Source of the DNA: Salinicola acroporae
GTDB taxonomy: Bacteria; Pseudomonadota; Gammaproteobacteria; Pseudomonadales; Halomonadaceae
Direction: 5' to 3'
DNA length: 64,000 nucleotides
Assembly: GCF_003206615.1 (NCBI RefSeq)
Contig: NZ_PZJW01000012.1
Location: 62,001-126,000 of the forward strand
Shown: positions 15,937 to 25,237 of the stretch, one piece after another
How positions within the stretch are numbered: the first letter of the stretch is position 1
How the letters are laid out: the number at the start of each line of letters is the position of its first letter
Made by a program: the position numbers and the translations under genes
The notes under the pieces: generated by a model
Told to the model about the DNA's origin: nothing
Databases searched by the model: none
Seen by the model: the letters and a program-made list of their open reading frames with translations, nothing else

Positions 15937-16752
15937 ATGACCGCGACGCTTGCCACGACCGTGCGCCCGGCGCCGCTGGCGGTGATCTACCGCGATGCGC
16001 GGCTGGTCGCCGTGGCCAAGCCGCCGGGCATGCTGGTGCATCGCACGGCGCTGGCCCGCGGCGAGACCCGCTTCGTGATGCAGACGCTGCGCGACCAGCT
16101 TGGCCAGCACGTCTATCCGGTCCATCGGCTGGACCGACCCACCGGTGGCGTGCTGCTGTTCGCGCTGGACAGCGAGGCAGCGGCGGCATTGACGCGCTCC
16201 TTCACCGAGCAGCAGGTGAACAAGCGCTATCTGGCCGTGATTCGCGGCTGGGGGCCGGAAGCGATCAGCGTCGACGCCCCGCTGCGTGAGGAGGATGGTA
16301 TTCGACCCAAGGCGGAGATGCCGGCGCAGGCGGCGCTGACCCATTTTCGGCGCCTGGCGACGGCGGAGCTTCCGGTGGCGATCGACCGCTATCCGCAGTC
16401 ACGCTACTCGCTGATGGAAGCGCGGCCGGAAACGGGGCGTCGCCACCAGATCCGTCGCCATCTGGCCAGCTGCGGTCATCCGATCATCAATGACGCCAAG
16501 CACGGCAAGGGCATTCACAACCGCTATTTTCGCGATCACCTGGATTGCCCGCACCTGCTGTTGTCCAGCGTACAATTGACGCTGACACACCCGTTCGAGG
16601 GTCGCCGACTGACGCTGGAGGCGGCCCCCGACGACCATTTCTCCGCCCTGCTCATCCGGTTCGGCTGGCAGGCGCACCTGACGCGAAACGACGCCCGCTG
16701 GCAGACTTCCGACGACAGCATGACGCCAGCCGAACCGAGCGATGCCTTTTGA
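15937..16752 (+). CDS. truC: RluA-family tRNA pseudouridine synthase TruC-like
   Basis: A 271-residue single-domain pseudouridine synthase. The catalytic Asp lies in VHRLDRPTGGVLLFAL; an ETGRRHQIRRHLASCGHPIINDAKHG motif and C-terminal strand LTLTHPFEGR complete the RluA-type fold. No S4 domain is present, which together with length and the KPPGMLVHRTAL opening matches TruC (tRNA psi65). I use ATG 15937; a TTG fifteen bases earlier is in frame. The end overlaps the next gene, suggesting translational coupling with tcdA. Confidence 0.82.
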   Translation: MTATLATTVRPAPLAVIYRDARLVAVAKPPGMLVHRTALARGETRFVMQTLRDQLGQHVYPVHRLDRPTGGVLLFALDSEAAAALTRSFTEQQVNKRYLAVIRGWGPEAISVDAPLREEDGIRPKAEMPAQAALTHFRRLATAELPVAIDRYPQSRYSLMEARPETGRRHQIRRHLASCGHPIINDAKHGKGIHNRYFRDHLDCPHLLLSSVQLTLTHPFEGRRLTLEAAPDDHFSALLIRFGWQAHLTRNDARWQTSDDSMTPAEPSDAF

Positions 16753-17695
16753 TGATCGAGATCCCATGAGCGACGACGCCAAGACGCCTCAGCACGCCCC
16801 CGAATCCGGCAACGACGGCCTGCATGACGACTACGATTTCCGCTTCGGTGGTATTCGGCGTCTCTACGGCACCCGTGCGGCCAGCGCCTTTCGTCACGCC
16901 CACGTGGTGGTGATTGGTGTGGGCGGTGTCGGCAGCTGGAGTGCCGAGGCGCTGGCGCGCTCCGGCATCGGCAAGCTCACGCTGATCGATCTGGATGATG
17001 TCTGCGTCTCCAACGTCAACCGCCAGCTTCACGCCCTGGACGGCCAGATCGGCAAGCCCAAGGTGGCGGTGCTGGCCGAGCGCTGCCGCGCGATCTGGCC
17101 GGGCATCGAGGTGGTTGCCGACGAAGCCTTCATCACCCCGACCAATCTCGCCGACAGGATTCCGGCCGACGCCGACCACGTGATCGACGCCATCGATCAC
17201 GTCGGCGCCAAGGCGGCGCTGATCCACTACTGCAACCGCCGCAAGCTGCCGATCACCGTGACCGGCGGCGCCGGTGGCCAGAGCGATCCGACCCGCATAC
17301 AGGTCGCCGACCTCTCCCGTACCGAACACGACCCGCTGCTGGCCAAGGTGCGCTCGAAGCTGCGCCGGGATTTCGGCTTTTCGCGCAATCCCAAGCGTCG
17401 CTTCGGCGTCGAGTGCGTCTATTCGGACGAGCAGCTGGTCTATCCCGGCGAGGATGGCGAGGTCTGCCTGCAGAAGCCTGCACCGGGCGAGTCGACGCGG
17501 CTCGACTGCGCCGCCGGCTTCGGCGCCGTCAGCGTGGTCACCGGCACCTTCGGTTTCGTGGCGGCCGGGCGCGTGCTGACCCGGCTCGCCGCCAGGGCGA
17601 AACGCTCTGCCGCCCCGGCGAAGGCGCCTGCGTCGCTGAAGGCGTCCCCATCGGCAGCACCGTCAGTCGACATCCAGGAGATCCCCCATGAGTGA
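16742..17695 (+). CDS. tcdA: tRNA threonylcarbamoyladenosine dehydratase TcdA
   Basis: A 317-residue E1-like enzyme that cyclises t6A37 to ct6A in tRNA using ATP. It has the family's FGGIRRLYGTRAASAF N-terminus, the nucleotide-binding VIGVGGVGSWSAEALARSGIG, the DLDDVCVSNVNRQ strand, and C-terminal LDCAAGFGAVSVVTGTFG. ATG 16742 overlaps truC by 11 bases; Met9 at 16766 is an equally plausible start. About 35 extra Ala/Pro/Ser residues form the C-terminus. Operon with truC and the DUF1653 gene. Confidence 0.88.
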   Translation: MPFDDRDPMSDDAKTPQHAPESGNDGLHDDYDFRFGGIRRLYGTRAASAFRHAHVVVIGVGGVGSWSAEALARSGIGKLTLIDLDDVCVSNVNRQLHALDGQIGKPKVAVLAERCRAIWPGIEVVADEAFITPTNLADRIPADADHVIDAIDHVGAKAALIHYCNRRKLPITVTGGAGGQSDPTRIQVADLSRTEHDPLLAKVRSKLRRDFGFSRNPKRRFGVECVYSDEQLVYPGEDGEVCLQKPAPGESTRLDCAAGFGAVSVVTGTFGFVAAGRVLTRLAARAKRSAAPAKAPASLKASPSAAPSVDIQEIPHE

Positions 17696-17918
17696 ACATC
17701 ACAAGCCGGTCCCAGGCATCTACCGTCACTACAAGGGCCAGTTCTACGAGGTGCTCGATGTCGCCCAGCACAGCGAGACCGAGGAGTGGCTGGTGGTCTA
17801 CCGGGCACTCTACGGCGACTACGGGCTGTGGGTGCGCCCGCTCGCCATGTTCTGCGAGCAGGTCAGCGTCAGCGACGAACCGGTGGCACGGTTCGCGCTG
17901 GAGAAAGCATTCCGCTGA
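17688..17918 (+). CDS. DUF1653 small protein
   Basis: A 76-residue DUF1653 protein. The family core is visible: PVPGIYRHYKGQFYEVLDVAQHSETEEWLVVYRALYGD and LWVRPLAMF. Function unknown; the fold is an SH3-like small barrel by family. It begins inside the last codons of tcdA (8-base overlap) with AGGAG seven bases before ATG, so it is translated from the same message as truC-tcdA. Confidence 0.86.
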   Translation: MSEHHKPVPGIYRHYKGQFYEVLDVAQHSETEEWLVVYRALYGDYGLWVRPLAMFCEQVSVSDEPVARFALEKAFR

Positions 17919-17975
17919 CCCGGCCACGGGGCCTGCGGCGCTCGAGAGGCCATCGCCGTCCGCCGACAGGACGGG

Positions 17976-17981
17976 TATAAT
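17976..17981 (+). promoter_or_regulatory. Candidate -10 element of purEK
   Basis: A perfect TATAAT preceded by GGG (GGGTATAAT) lies 86 bases upstream of the purE start, in an otherwise GC-rich gap. No good -35 hexamer is visible at 16-18 bases. Confidence 0.45.
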
Positions 17982-18067
17982 GCGCCGCTTTCCAAGCGAC
18001 GGCCCGACAATTCCACACGGTGGTAGCCACAACAGGGGCCGGCGAATCATTTCCCACGGGAGGAAGC

Positions 18068-18574
18068 ATGAGCGTACGCGTCGGCGTGATCATGGGTTCG
18101 AAGTCGGATTGGTCGACTCTCTGCCATACCGTCGAGACCCTCGAAAAGCTGGGTATCGAGCATGAAACCAAGGTGGTCTCCGCCCACCGCACGCCGGACC
18201 TGCTGTTCGAATACGCCGAGACCGCTGCCGACCGGGGCCTGGAAGTGATCATCGCCGGTGCCGGCGGCGCGGCTCATCTGCCCGGCATGTGCGCCGCCAA
18301 GACGCGCCTGCCGGTCCTGGGCGTGCCGGTGAAGTCGAGCACGCTCTCCGGGGTCGACTCGCTGCTCTCCATCGTCCAGATGCCGGCCGGCATTCCCACC
18401 GCGACACTAGCGATCGGCCGCGCCGGGGCGATCAACGCCGCCCTGCTCGCCGCCGCCATGCTGGCCAACCACGACGAGCGCATCCGCGAGGCGCTGGAGG
18501 CCTTCCGCGCCGAACAGACGCAGCAGGTGCTCGACAACCCCGATCCTCGACCCGCAGATCAGGAGCCCTCATGA
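18068..18574 (+). CDS. purE: 5-(carboxyamino)imidazole ribonucleotide mutase PurE
   Basis: A 168-residue class I PurE converting N5-CAIR to CAIR in purine synthesis. Motifs [32 protein letters not shown] and [19 protein letters not shown] are all intact. ATG 18068 has GGAGGAAGC directly before it; an in-frame extension to 18020 has no ribosome site. The stop overlaps the purK start (ATGA), the usual coupled purEK arrangement. Confidence 0.96.
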   Translation: MSVRVGVIMGSKSDWSTLCHTVETLEKLGIEHETKVVSAHRTPDLLFEYAETAADRGLEVIIAGAGGAAHLPGMCAAKTRLPVLGVPVKSSTLSGVDSLLSIVQMPAGIPTATLAIGRAGAINAALLAAAMLANHDERIREALEAFRAEQTQQVLDNPDPRPADQEPS

Positions 18575-19662
18575 GAATCGGTATCGTCGGCGGCGGCCAG
18601 CTCGGCCGCATGCTCGCCCAGGCGGGCGCGCCAATGGATCTTCGCTTCACCTTCCTAGACCCCGGCAGCGAGCCGTGTGCCGCCGTCCATGGCCAGCATC
18701 TGCAGGCAGACTGGCAGGACACGGAGGCGTTGAACACGCTGACCGCCAGCTGTGATGCCATCACCTTCGAATTCGAGAACGTGCCGGCCGAGGCGGTCGA
18801 ACGGCTGGCCGAACGCCGCCCTGCCTATCCGCCCGCCTCGGCGCTGGCCACGGCAAGGGATCGTTGGCTCGAGAAATCGCTGTTCCGTTCGCTGGATATC
18901 GACGTGCCGCCCATCGCCCGGGTCGACAGTCAGGCCGACCTCGATACCGCGGTGGACGAGATCGGCCTGCCGGTGGTGATCAAGACCCGAACCCTGGGCT
19001 ACGACGGCAAGGGCCAGAAGGTGCTGCGCGCGCCGGAAGAGGTCGCCGGCACCTTCGATGAACTCGGCGGCGTGCCGTTGATCCTCGAGGGTTTCATCGA
19101 CTTCGACCATGAGATCTCGGTGATTGCCGTGCGCGGCCGCGACGGCGAGATCCGCCACTGGCCGGTGGTGCGCAATGAGCATCGCCAGGGCATCCTGCAC
19201 TGCTCGGTGCCGCAGATCGCGCACCCGCTGCAGGCCCAGGCCGAGGATTACGCCAGCCGGGTCATGAACGAACTCGATTATGTCGGGGTGATGGCGTTCG
19301 AGTTCTTCGTCACCGCCGCCGGGCTGCTCGCCAACGAGATCGCGCCCCGGGTCCACAACTCCGGCCACTGGAGTATCGAGGGCGCGGTGACCAGCCAGTT
19401 CGAGAACCACGTCCGCGCCGTCGCCGGCCTGCCACTGGGCGAGACCGCCCGCCTGGCGCCGTGCGCGATGCTCAACGTGATCGGCGCCTTCCCGGAACGC
19501 GACGCCGTGCTCGCCCTGCCCGGCACCCGCTGGCACGACTACGGCAAGGCGCCCCGGCCGGGCCGCAAGATCGGTCATGTCACGGTGCTGGCCGCGGACG
19601 ACGAGACGCTGAAGACGCGTATCGAGGCGGTCGAGGCGCTGCTGGTCAACGACCTGGGTTGA
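18571..19662 (+). CDS. purK: 5-(carboxyamino)imidazole ribonucleotide synthase PurK
   Basis: A 363-residue ATP-grasp enzyme making N5-CAIR from AIR, bicarbonate and ATP. It opens [15 protein letters not shown]; the ATP-grasp part has [15 protein letters not shown] and the metal site [24 protein letters not shown]. The start overlaps purE by four bases with AGGAG upstream. An open frame runs back to 18289 through purE out of frame and is not coding. A strong hairpin follows the stop. Confidence 0.96.
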   Translation: MRIGIVGGGQLGRMLAQAGAPMDLRFTFLDPGSEPCAAVHGQHLQADWQDTEALNTLTASCDAITFEFENVPAEAVERLAERRPAYPPASALATARDRWLEKSLFRSLDIDVPPIARVDSQADLDTAVDEIGLPVVIKTRTLGYDGKGQKVLRAPEEVAGTFDELGGVPLILEGFIDFDHEISVIAVRGRDGEIRHWPVVRNEHRQGILHCSVPQIAHPLQAQAEDYASRVMNELDYVGVMAFEFFVTAAGLLANEIAPRVHNSGHWSIEGAVTSQFENHVRAVAGLPLGETARLAPCAMLNVIGAFPERDAVLALPGTRWHDYGKAPRPGRKIGHVTVLAADDETLKTRIEAVEALLVNDLG

Positions 19663-19697
19663 GTCTCGGCGTCGATCACGCCCGGCCCGGCAACGAA

Positions 19698-19730
19698 GAA
19701 GGCCCCGATGTCGCTGACATCGGGGCCTTC
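19698..19730 (+). terminator. Rho-independent-type hairpin after purK
   Basis: A perfect 15-bp stem (GAAGGCCCCGATGTC and its complement) with a 3-base loop, 35 bases after the purK stop and 34 bases before the end of the convergent bfr gene. It likely acts in both directions. Confidence 0.75.
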
Positions 19731-19764
19731 TGGTTGAAGCATGCGCCGGGTCAGGCGCAGCGCC

Positions 19765-20247
19765 TCACTCCTTGTCCGTCGTGAACATGTGCTTCTGCAG
19801 GTAGTTCTGGATGCCGACCTTGTCGATCAGGCCCAGTTCCGCCTCGAGCTTGTCGATGTGTTCTTCTTCGTCATCGAGAATCTTGATGAACAGATCGCGG
19901 CTGACATAGTCACGCACGGATTCGCAGTAGGGAATCGCTTCCTGCAGGTCGGCGCGGGCCTTGTGCTCGATCTTGAGATCGCTCTCGAGCATCTCATGGC
20001 AGTTCTCGCCGATATTGAGCTTGCCCAGGTCCTGCAGGTTGGGGATGCCTTCCAGGAACAGGATGCGCTCGATCAGCTTGTCGGCGTGCTGCATCTCTTC
20101 GATGGACTCTTCATACTCCCACTTGGCCAGCACGCTGAGCCCCCAGTCCTTGTACATCTTGCTGTGCAGGAAGTACTGGTTGATCGCGACCAGCTCGTTG
20201 CCGAGCACGGTATTGAGATAGGTGATGACCTTGGCGTCGCCTTTCAT
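19765..20247 (-). CDS. bfr: Bacterioferritin
   Basis: A 160-residue bacterioferritin storing iron in a 24-mer shell with haem. All ferroxidase residues are in register: Glu18, Tyr25, Glu51, His54, Glu94, Glu127 and His130, plus Met52 as haem ligand. The start [12 protein letters not shown] is the family N-terminus at ATG 20247, behind AGGAGAACACGACA; the open frame to 20319 is an extension without family character. bfd lies upstream on the same strand, 291 bases away. Confidence 0.96.
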   Translation of the reverse strand: MKGDAKVITYLNTVLGNELVAINQYFLHSKMYKDWGLSVLAKWEYEESIEEMQHADKLIERILFLEGIPNLQDLGKLNIGENCHEMLESDLKIEHKARADLQEAIPYCESVRDYVSRDLFIKILDDEEEHIDKLEAELGLIDKVGIQNYLQKHMFTTDKE

Positions 20248-20377
20248 TGTCGTGTTCTCCTCATGGTGTCTCTGGCGATGGGGAGGCACGTTCTGGCTAC
20301 GCACTCCCGTCGGATCCACGCTACCCGGCCGGGCGGCATCGATCCAGTGACGGCAGTATCACTCATGCGATCCAGAA

Positions 20378-20406
20378 ATTACAACCATTACAGTGGGTTA
20401 CGACAA
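20378..20406 (-). promoter_or_regulatory. Candidate sigma-70 promoter of bfr
   Basis: On the minus strand TTGTCG and TGTAAT are separated by 17 bases, about 130 bases upstream of the bfr start. This would let bfr be transcribed apart from bfd. Confidence 0.4.
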
Positions 20407-20538
20407 TATCTCATCTGCAAGCCGTTGGCAGATGGGAACGCGGCTGATAACGACTCGCGCTATCGCAAGCACCGCGTCATGGCGAAAATCGGTTTGTAAT
20501 CAAGCAGAAGCCGTAGCCGAAGGAGGGACCGAGCGCGC

Positions 20539-20748
20539 TCAGACCGCGTAGGCGAGGTCGGGGTCCATTGCCATTTCCTGGCTGATTGCCTCGCGCATCA
20601 CGCTCTTGCCGGTGCAGGCGCACTTGCCGCATTGGCCGGCACAACCGGTGCTCTCGCGAACTTCACGCCAGCTGCGAGCGCCGTCCGCAACGGCATTTTC
20701 GATATCGCGGTCAGTGACCCCTACACAGAGACAGACGTACACGGGCAA
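20539..20748 (-). CDS. bfd: Bacterioferritin-associated ferredoxin
   Basis: A 69-residue [2Fe-2S] protein with the Bfd cysteine pattern: CLC near residue 6-8 and CAGQCGKC later (four ligand cysteines). It reduces the ferric core of Bfr so iron can be released. A Fur-box-like sequence lies about 20-40 bases upstream, consistent with expression in iron shortage. Confidence 0.93.
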   Translation of the reverse strand: MPVYVCLCVGVTDRDIENAVADGARSWREVRESTGCAGQCGKCACTGKSVMREAISQEMAMDPDLAYAV

Positions 20749-20768
20749 ACCTCACTGGTAACGTGATA

Positions 20769-20787
20769 GCAAATGTAAATGATTCGC
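20769..20787 (-). promoter_or_regulatory. Fur-box-like site upstream of bfd
   Basis: On the minus strand GCGAATCATTTACATTTGC resembles the 19-bp Fur consensus GATAATGATAATCATTATC in its AATCATTT core. It lies just upstream of bfd, where iron-responsive control is expected. Confidence 0.6.
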
Positions 20788-20934
20788 ATAGGCAATTTCA
20801 ACCCGCAATCGAAATCATCTCGCCAGACATTACTCGAGGCTGACTTAACGCAACCTGATGCCACCGTCGACGCTCGCCACCTCCCCGTCCCCGGATACCT
20901 CGCCGCTGCCGAACGTCACCTCCCGACGCAAGAA

Positions 20935-20958
20935 CGCCGCGCCTTGTGGGGCGCGGCG
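20935..20958 (-). terminator. GC-rich hairpin downstream of lptFG
   Basis: CGCCGCGCC and GGCGCGGCG form a perfect 9-bp stem around TTGTGG. On the minus strand it is followed by TTCTTG. It could end the lptF-lptG transcript. Confidence 0.45.
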
Positions 20959-21135
20959 CACTGATAATCCGCTCTGCTTTCGATGTCTGTCAGGAGCCGT
21001 TCACGAGCAGGCGAGCGAGGGCCAACACGTGAGAGAACGACCGGGCTTGCGCACGCGTTCACCTCGGGTCAACGAGAATACCGAACCTGTTCCCACCCGT
21101 GGCTGGTCAGCGCTCGGCCGGGCATGAACGGGTTC

Positions 21136-22200
21136 TCAGCCGGTACGACGCAACAGCCAGAAGCCCAGCAGGTAGCAGGCCGCCGTCGGCACCACCACCG
21201 CCAGCGATGGCGAAAAGCCGAACAGCACCGACGCCGGCGCCAGCAGGTCCTGCAGGTACTTGAAGGTCAGGCCGACGATCACGCCATAGAAGATACGCGT
21301 CCCCGCGGCAACGCTGCGCAGCGGACCAAATACGAACGAGGCCGCCAGCAGTACCAGGCCGGCCAGCGTCACCGGCAGCAGGCTCTTCTGCCAGAAGTAG
21401 AGCACTGGCTGCGTGGCTTCCTGCCCCTGCGCTCGCAGATAGTCGGCATAGCGCCAGAGGCTGGCGATGGGCTGGCTGTCCAGGGGGCGCAGCAAGCGGT
21501 TCAACTGGGCCGGCGTCAGCGCCGTGTCCCAGCTCTCGCTGGGCAGGGTCTCGGCACGCGTTGCACCCTCTTCGAAATGGGTGATCCTGACGTCTTCCAG
21601 CGTCCAGGCGCCGCCATCCCATACCGCTCGCGCCGCCTGGGTAGCATCGACCAGGCGCTGGCCTTCGAAGTGGTACCAGGTGACGTTGATCAGGGTATCG
21701 TCGGCGCGGATGGTGCCGAAGCGGTAGAAATCATCGCCCTCCCGCTGCCAGCCACCGCGATGCGACAGCACGGCCTCCGAGCCCTCGGACTGCTCCAGCC
21801 GCCACGCCTCGGCATGCTGCTCCGTCGCCGGGCTGACGAACTCGCCTATCGCCATGGTCAGCAGGATCACCAGCACCAGCGGCTTGAGCACGCCCAGCAG
21901 GATTCGCCCCAGTGAACGGCCCGAGGCACGCATCACCGTCAGCTCGTTGTTGGACGCCATGCCACCGAGACCGACCAGCGCACCGATCAGCACCGCAACG
22001 GGAGCGTATTCGTAGAAGCGCCAGGGCAGCCGCATGACCAGGTAGATCAACACATCCAGCGCGGTGTACCCCCCCGAGACGTCTCCCAGGTCGTTGATGT
22101 AGGAGATCACCAGGTCCAGGCCCAGCACCATGACCTGAACCACCAGCATCGCGCCGAGCACGTTGCGGGCGATGTAACGGTCGAGACGATCGATCAACAT
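21136..22200 (-). CDS. lptG: LPS export ABC transporter permease LptG
   Basis: A 354-residue inner-membrane permease of the LptB2FG complex that extracts lipopolysaccharide and feeds it to LptC. Six membrane helices (three at each end) flank a periplasmic jellyroll (about residues 125-260). Family motifs MASNNELTVMRASG and FWQKSLLPVTLAGLVLLAASFVFGPLRS are present. Its ATG overlaps the lptF stop by one base, giving tight coupling. Confidence 0.94.
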   Translation of the reverse strand: MLIDRLDRYIARNVLGAMLVVQVMVLGLDLVISYINDLGDVSGGYTALDVLIYLVMRLPWRFYEYAPVAVLIGALVGLGGMASNNELTVMRASGRSLGRILLGVLKPLVLVILLTMAIGEFVSPATEQHAEAWRLEQSEGSEAVLSHRGGWQREGDDFYRFGTIRADDTLINVTWYHFEGQRLVDATQAARAVWDGGAWTLEDVRITHFEEGATRAETLPSESWDTALTPAQLNRLLRPLDSQPIASLWRYADYLRAQGQEATQPVLYFWQKSLLPVTLAGLVLLAASFVFGPLRSVAAGTRIFYGVIVGLTFKYLQDLLAPASVLFGFSPSLAVVVPTAACYLLGFWLLRRTG

Positions 22201-23279
22201 CAGCGGCCCCCCCGTGCCTGGTCACGACGAATCAGGAAAACGCCCAGCATCAGGTAGACCAGGTGGATCGGCCACATACCGATACTGGCCGGCAAGCTTC
22301 CTCGTGCGATCGCGTCCTGCGCCGCCAGCAGCAGGCTGAGGTAGCTGATGTGCAGGAAGATCGCCGGCAGCAGCTTGGCGAAGCGCCCCTGGCGGGGATT
22401 GACCCGCGACAGCGGCAGCGCCAGCAGGGTCAGGATGGGAATCATCAGCGGCATGGAGATACGCCACTGCAGTTGCGCCATGGACTCGTCGTCGCCGTCG
22501 GCGATCAGTGCCGGCGTGCTCATCAACTCGCTGTCGACATCGACCTCTCCGGTATCGTCGGTCGCCAGGCGAACGCCGTAGCTGCCGAATTCCAGCCTTT
22601 CCGCGACTGGGCTGCCGGGTTCGACGCTGTAGCGCTGGCCATTCTCGAGGACCAGGTAGCGGCTGCCGGTATCCGGATCGGTGGTCTGGTAGCCACCCTC
22701 GGCCCGCGTCACTACCTGTTGCGGCGAACCGTTGCCGCCGGTCTGGCGCTCGCTGATGAAGACATTCCGCATGCGCGACCGGTCATCGTTGAGAGACTGG
22801 GTGTAGGCGGTGCGGTCGTTGCCGAAATCCTGGAACCGACCCGGCGTCAGCAGCGAGAAGTCGAGCTGACTCTGCTGCTCGTCGATCAGGCGCTCGTTGT
22901 AGGCGGCGCCCGCCGGCGTCAGCCACAGGCTGCAAAGACCGACCAGCACCGCGATCAGGGCCGCCGGCAGCAGGGTGACCTGCAACAGCCGATTGGGACT
23001 GATGCCGCAGGCGACCAGCACGGTGATTTCGCTGTTCAGGTAGAGCTGGCCGTAGGCGAGCAGAATCGCGAGGAAGAACGACAGCGGCAGCACCAGCTCG
23101 AGGAAGCTGGGCATATGGAACAGCATCAGCGTGCCCAGCGCGCTGAGCGGCAGTTCGCCCTGGGCCGCGTCGGTGAAATAGCGAATGAAGCGACTGCCCA
23201 TGATCACCAGCAACAGCACGCCGGCCACCGCCGACATGGTCAGCAGAATCTCGCGTGTCAAATAACGGGATACAATCAA
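22200..23279 (-). CDS. lptF: LPS export ABC transporter permease LptF
   Basis: A 359-residue partner of LptG with the same plan: N-terminal helices, periplasmic jellyroll, C-terminal helices. Motifs LNSEITVLVACGISPNRLLQ and QWRISMPLMIPILTLLALPLSRVNPRQGRFAKL are typical. The start is TTG 23279, supported by AGGAG six bases upstream. It is divergent from pepA, the standard gammaproteobacterial arrangement. Confidence 0.94.
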   Translation of the reverse strand: MIVSRYLTREILLTMSAVAGVLLLVIMGSRFIRYFTDAAQGELPLSALGTLMLFHMPSFLELVLPLSFFLAILLAYGQLYLNSEITVLVACGISPNRLLQVTLLPAALIAVLVGLCSLWLTPAGAAYNERLIDEQQSQLDFSLLTPGRFQDFGNDRTAYTQSLNDDRSRMRNVFISERQTGGNGSPQQVVTRAEGGYQTTDPDTGSRYLVLENGQRYSVEPGSPVAERLEFGSYGVRLATDDTGEVDVDSELMSTPALIADGDDESMAQLQWRISMPLMIPILTLLALPLSRVNPRQGRFAKLLPAIFLHISYLSLLLAAQDAIARGSLPASIGMWPIHLVYLMLGVFLIRRDQARGGR

Positions 23280-23634
23280 CTTCGACTCCTGATTTGGCTT
23301 CCTGCCGCAGCTCGACCCTGCACTCGGGCTGGACGATCCTGGCCATCGGACTTGCTGCCGGGAAAACGGTCACTGCTTGTCACCACGTCCCGAGGATACG
23401 AATCACCGACACGTCTTGTGCAACGCGCTTGGGCTTTGCGTAAACTGGCCCATCGATGGGCCATTCATCGGCGGCGATGGTTTGGCTGCTCGAGAACGTT
23501 TGCGATAGCGTTCCCGACGCACTGTCATTGCCGCGCACCTTTATCCGGCGCCATTATCCTGAATCACCGCTCGCTTGTCTCGTTGCCGACAGGCATGTGA
23601 CGTGAAGCCAGCGCAATCGTTCATTGGAGACGAC
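23280..23634. other. lptF/pepA divergent intergenic region
   Basis: About 355 bases with no gene. It holds the perfect 18-bp palindrome at 23446-23463 and, just before it, a TAAACT that could be a -10. The rest presumably carries the two divergent promoters and the long pepA leader. Confidence 0.5.
23446..23463. promoter_or_regulatory. Perfect 18-bp palindrome upstream of pepA
   Basis: TGGCCCATCGATGGGCCA is its own reverse complement. It directly follows a possible -10 (TAAACT, 23441-23446) and sits between divergent lptF and pepA, a place fit for an operator. The binding protein is unknown. Confidence 0.5.
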
Positions 23635-25152
23635 ATGGAATTTTCCGTACTGACCGTCAATCCGGCCAAGGTCGAGACAGCCTGCCTCGTGGTGCCGCTA
23701 TTTCAGGACGGCGAACTGCTGTCTGCCGCGGCCAAGCTGGATGACGCCAGCGAGCGCTTGATCGCACAGCTCGTCGAGCGCGGCGATTTCACCCCGGAGC
23801 TGGCCAATGTCCAGTTGATTCCATTCGCGCCGGGTCTGGCCGCCGAGCGCTTGCTGCTGGTCGGCCTGGGCAAGCGCGACGCTTTCAATGAAGGCGCCTT
23901 GCGCAAGGCGCTGGATGGCGCCTTCACCACGCTCGCCAAACTGCCGGTGGATAGCGCCGCGGTGGCCTTCACCGATGCCGAGGTCGAGGATCGCGATGCC
24001 GCCTGGAACGCGCAGATGACGCTGGAAGCCGCCACTCGCGCCGTCTACCGCTTCACCGAGTGCAAGTCCACCCAGCCGACACTGCCGCAGTTGCGCACGA
24101 TCGAACTGCTGGTCTCGGAGGCCAATCAGGCCGATGGCGCCAAGGCCGGCGCCCGCATCGGCGCGGCCCTGGGCGATGGCGTCAACCTCGCTCGCACGCT
24201 GGGCAATCTGCCCGGCAATATCTGCACCCCGAGCTATCTCGCCAGTCAGGCCGAGACCCTGGCGGGAGAATCCGCCGGTTCGCTGACGGTGGAGATTCTC
24301 GACGAAGCCGAACTGGAAGCGCTGGGCGCCCACTCGCTGCTGGCGGTCGGTCGCGGCAGCGCGGAACCCTCGAAGCTGATCGTGATGAAGTACCAGGGCG
24401 CCGAGGACTCCGAGGAGTCGCCCCACGTTCTGGTCGGCAAGGGCATCACCTTCGATACCGGCGGCATCTCGCTCAAGCCCGGCGCCGGCATGGATGAGAT
24501 GAAGTTCGACATGTGCGGTGCCGCCAGCGTGTTCGGCGCCATGAAGAGCGTGATCGCGCTGAAGCCGAAGCTCAACGTGGTGGCGATCGTCGCCAGCGCC
24601 GAGAACATGCCGGACGGCCGCGCGATCAAGCCCGGCGATATCGTCACCACGCTCAAGGGGCTGACCGTCGAGATTCTCAATACCGATGCCGAAGGCCGGC
24701 TGGTGCTGTGCGATGCCCTGACCTATGCCGAGCGTTTCACGCCGGCCAGCGTGGTCGACATCGCCACGCTCACCGGTGCCTGCGTCATTGCCCTGGGCGA
24801 TCACGCCAGTGGCCTGTTCTCCAACGATGACGATCTCGCGCTGGACCTGCTCGAAGCCGGCGAGGCTTCCTGGGATCGGGCCTGGCACATGCCGCTGTGG
24901 GACGACTATCAGCAGCAGCTCGAGTCCAACTTCGCCGACCTCGCCAATATCGGCGGGCGTCCGGCCGGCAGCATCACCGCCGCCTGCTTCCTGTCACGTT
25001 TCGCCGACAGCTACCCGTGGGCGCATCTCGACATTGCAGGCACCGCCTGGGACAGCGGCAAGCAGAAAGGCGCCACCGGCCGGCCCGTGGGTCTGCTGAC
25101 CCGCTACCTGCTGGATCGCGAGAGCGAGCGGGTGGTAACGCAGGAGGCGTAA
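23635..25152 (+). CDS. pepA: Leucyl aminopeptidase PepA
   Basis: A 505-residue M17 aminopeptidase with two-metal active site. The metal/catalytic region GKGITFDTGGISLKPGAGMDEMKFDMCGAASV and the signature NTDAEGRLVL are intact. In E. coli PepA also binds DNA (Xer recombination, carAB control). The start MEFSVLTVNPAK at 23635 has GGAGA upstream and matches the family; the extension to 23575 does not. Confidence 0.96.
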   Translation: MEFSVLTVNPAKVETACLVVPLFQDGELLSAAAKLDDASERLIAQLVERGDFTPELANVQLIPFAPGLAAERLLLVGLGKRDAFNEGALRKALDGAFTTLAKLPVDSAAVAFTDAEVEDRDAAWNAQMTLEAATRAVYRFTECKSTQPTLPQLRTIELLVSEANQADGAKAGARIGAALGDGVNLARTLGNLPGNICTPSYLASQAETLAGESAGSLTVEILDEAELEALGAHSLLAVGRGSAEPSKLIVMKYQGAEDSEESPHVLVGKGITFDTGGISLKPGAGMDEMKFDMCGAASVFGAMKSVIALKPKLNVVAIVASAENMPDGRAIKPGDIVTTLKGLTVEILNTDAEGRLVLCDALTYAERFTPASVVDIATLTGACVIALGDHASGLFSNDDDLALDLLEAGEASWDRAWHMPLWDDYQQQLESNFADLANIGGRPAGSITAACFLSRFADSYPWAHLDIAGTAWDSGKQKGATGRPVGLLTRYLLDRESERVVTQEA

Positions 25153-25237
25153 TGCCGAATCACGAACCGGGCTGCTCACGCCCGGTTCGTCGTTCAAAGC
25201 ATCACCGATACTCCCCTCTCAACAAGGAAAATCCGAC

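Larger units (their letters stand above)
20749..21135. other. Intergenic region between lptG end and bfd start
   Basis: About 390 bases. It contains the Fur-like site upstream of bfd (20769-20787) and a GC-rich hairpin (20935-20958). Short frames at 20779-20964 and 20858-21127 lack ribosome sites and recognisable motifs. I see nothing else. Confidence 0.5.

Noticed and set aside
18289-18570. N-terminal extension of purK running through purE
   Set aside because: This part is out of frame with purE, basic and non-conserved; purK begins at the coupled ATG 18571.
22263-23600. A 445-codon frame antisense to lptF
   Set aside because: Its composition (Gln/Arg/His-rich, no motifs) is that of a codon-mirror shadow of lptF.
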